A DNA stretch of 43,723 bases from Hypholoma sublateritium FD-334 SS-4. Its lineage: Eukaryota > Basidiomycota > Agaricomycetes > Agaricales > Strophariaceae. A program made the translations under genes and the position numbers. The notes below the pieces were generated by a model. That model made no database searches, was not told the origin of the DNA, and saw nothing but the letters and a program-made list of their open reading frames with translations. Positions 42,204 through 43,723 of the stretch are shown piece by piece. Numbering within the stretch: position 1 is the first letter of the stretch; each line of letters begins with the position of its first letter. Location: assembly GCA_000827495.1 (NCBI GenBank), contig KN817604.1:1-43723 (forward strand), written 5' to 3'.

Positions 42204-42891
42204 GCCAGTGTATGCCCTAGTGAGCAGATAGTGTGTCATGGCGCGCTTGGAGGAGGATACGGCAGTACCAGATCGCCGTGTATTCGTCCCTCCGTCATCT
42301 CTCGCCGGCGTATACGCTGGTGAGAAATGAGATTGGCATTTCGTAGCGCAGGCTGCGCAGCTAGAGAAATATAAAGCGGTCTCTGATCGTCATGCGTTCA
42401 TCGTGTTGTGCTCTGCNGCCGGCGTATACGCTGGTGAGGATGTGATATGTTCAACTGCTTCTGCAGGTATCCGTGGCGGTCCCAGATCGCCATGGATTCT
42501 CCTCCGCACAATTCGAGTCGTCTGTTAATAACAGCGCGGCAGCAGGAGTACACGGTGCTCCCAGATTGCCGTGTTTCCTCCTGCCCGCGCTTCCTGTCAT
42601 CTGTCGCCAGCGTATACGCTGATGAACAGTTAACACGAGCAACGCGGAATTGTCCTTTTCTTCGTGGTTGAGTCGAGTCTCGCCGGCGTATACGCTGGTG
42701 AGGAACGACGTCGCCGTGTTGTAGTGCAGCTGGAGGTCCGAGGAATACATGACNCTCACAGATNGACGTGTTTCCTTTTGCCTGAACCGGCNTATACGCA
42801 GACGCACAGTCAACAAGGAGCAGCGCGAACTGACGGATCAGCGCGTCCCTTCTTCCTCAAATCGACTCTCCCCGGCGTATACGCTGGTGAG
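42204..42891 (+). repeat. Seven copies of a 20-bp motif with a GTATAC-centred palindrome
   Basis: GCCGGCGTATACGCTGGTGA occurs perfectly at 42304, 42418 and 42682, with one change at 42871, two or more at 42606 (with a TGATGA end), and diverged copies at 42204 and 42786 (one N). Spacings are 100, 114, 188, 76, 104 and 85 bases, about 95 on average with one double step. The core CCAGCGTATACGCTGG at 42607 is a perfect 16-bp palindrome. Longer homology around the motif (CAGATCGCCGTGTTTCC before it, AGGAACGACGTCGCC after it) shows that it is the conserved part of a diverged minisatellite. In one plus frame the motif reads AGVYAGE. Confidence 0.8.
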
Positions 42892-43723
42892 GAGCGACGT
42901 CGCCCTAAAGGCTATTCTCGCCGTAACAGAGCGCCCGTTACATGAATGTTGGCCGTTTGCTCCCGTTCGACTTGCGTTGGATGCACACGGTCAACGCGAG
43001 TTCAGAACAGGTTGTTTGGTGTTGTTTGGTCCAGTAGTTCCCACGCTACAGCCCTCACATTCAGCTGCAGAACTGGTTGTTGGGACATGTTCTTAATACA
43101 TGCACAGCCACACATGTGCCTTTGAAGTGCCCATATAGGAAAGTGAGCTTTTAAAATGTAGTATGCTAATTAATTATCTTTCTCTCATCCTAGAATAGCC
43201 CAGAAAACAATGTACATGGCGGTGTAATATTTGCCCCTTTGAAGCACACCTTCAACCCCAGAAATTGCACTATCTAGCCAAAAAAAAAAGACAAAGGTGC
43301 AGCATTTTTCGTGTTGTTGGCGTGCGCGGTGTGGCGTGTGGTGTGTGGTGCCCATGGCACAGGTAGGCATGTCACACTGGGGCATATAATATGGTCGCGG
43401 ACGGCTACAGTGTTTAGGACAGGCTTGTGTACCCGCAGGCCTGTCGGAAATGTAAACTGGCCAACAGACAGGCTATAGGGGCGTGCGCGGTGATACGGCT
43501 GCAATCGGTCTATGCGTGTAAATCCGCTAGATTTTCGATTTTAGCCGTACTCCACTATGTAGACAAGGGGAGCTAGGAGGTACCCGACCTAGCTAGCTCC
43601 AGTGAAATAACAGANACATAAGCACCTACTCAGAGACTGTGACAGACAGCAATTGACTCGTGCAGATATGTACGCAGTTAATAAACTCAGAGACAGTAAA
43701 ACTCAGAACGGGTATTGGTGGTC
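42892..43723. other. Window end, no gene recognised
   Basis: After the minisatellite the sequence becomes AT-rich, with short minus-strand frames (for example 43185-43385) and one N near 43614. I see nothing to annotate. Confidence 0.5.

Noticed and set aside
42204..42891. CRISPR-like array
   Set aside because: The repeats are diverged, the spacing is uneven (76-188 bases), the spacers are related to each other, and the genome is eukaryotic.

Overview
The window looks like nuclear DNA of a filamentous basidiomycete, most likely a wood-decay-type Agaricomycete (the class is an inference). Genes are broken by many short (44-106 nt) GT-AG introns with CTAAC/CTGAC-like branch sites. The recognisable families are typical of that group: DUF6533-like and DUF6534-like membrane proteins, an uncharacterised Agaricomycete multi-pass membrane family, small SDR enzymes, an F-box protein remnant, a Gid5/ARMC8 armadillo protein, a Far10/Vps64-type FHA protein and an AIM9-like kinase.

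Layout. (1) 1-4040 is the left arm of a very large inverted repeat. It holds a truncated membrane-protein gene and a complete SDR gene, both on the minus strand. (2) 4.4-9.7 kb holds an orphan gene with three internal repeats, a five-exon gene for a small N-terminally anchored basidiomycete protein, and a decayed F-box gene. (3) 9.98-13.04 kb is an intact nine-exon Gid5/ARMC8-like gene (minus), whose product would act in the CTLH/GID ubiquitin ligase. (4) 13.3-20 kb is a run of lineage-specific paralogues: a decayed DUF6534-type gene, an intact multi-pass membrane gene, an SDR pseudogene and an intact SDR gene. (5) 20.3-23.84 kb is a long tail-anchored FHA/coiled-coil gene (minus) of the SLMAP/Far10/Vps64 type, with one frame break next to an N. 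(6) 24.9-30.4 kb holds a GC-rich dispersed repeat, an orphan repeat-protein gene with decayed relatives, and a six-exon DUF6533-like gene. (7) 30,390-34,430 is the right arm of the inverted repeat, with a second copy of the SDR gene and a full copy of the membrane gene, which continues into unique DNA to 35,152. (8) 35.2-43.7 kb is gene-poor and repeat-rich: degenerate tandem repeats, an inverted copy of the 25-kb repeat, an AIM9-like kinase pseudogene split by repeat DNA, a G-rich simple repeat, and seven copies of a 20-bp motif carrying a palindrome.

The two housekeeping-type genes (Gid5-like and FHA) are single copy. The rest is a birth-and-death zone in which an SDR gene and a multi-pass membrane gene recur together three times in different states of decay. 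The arms of the inverted repeat are almost identical and even share their ambiguous bases (N), so whether this is a real duplication or an assembly product is the main open question. I found no transposase, reverse transcriptase, tRNA, rRNA or CRISPR array.
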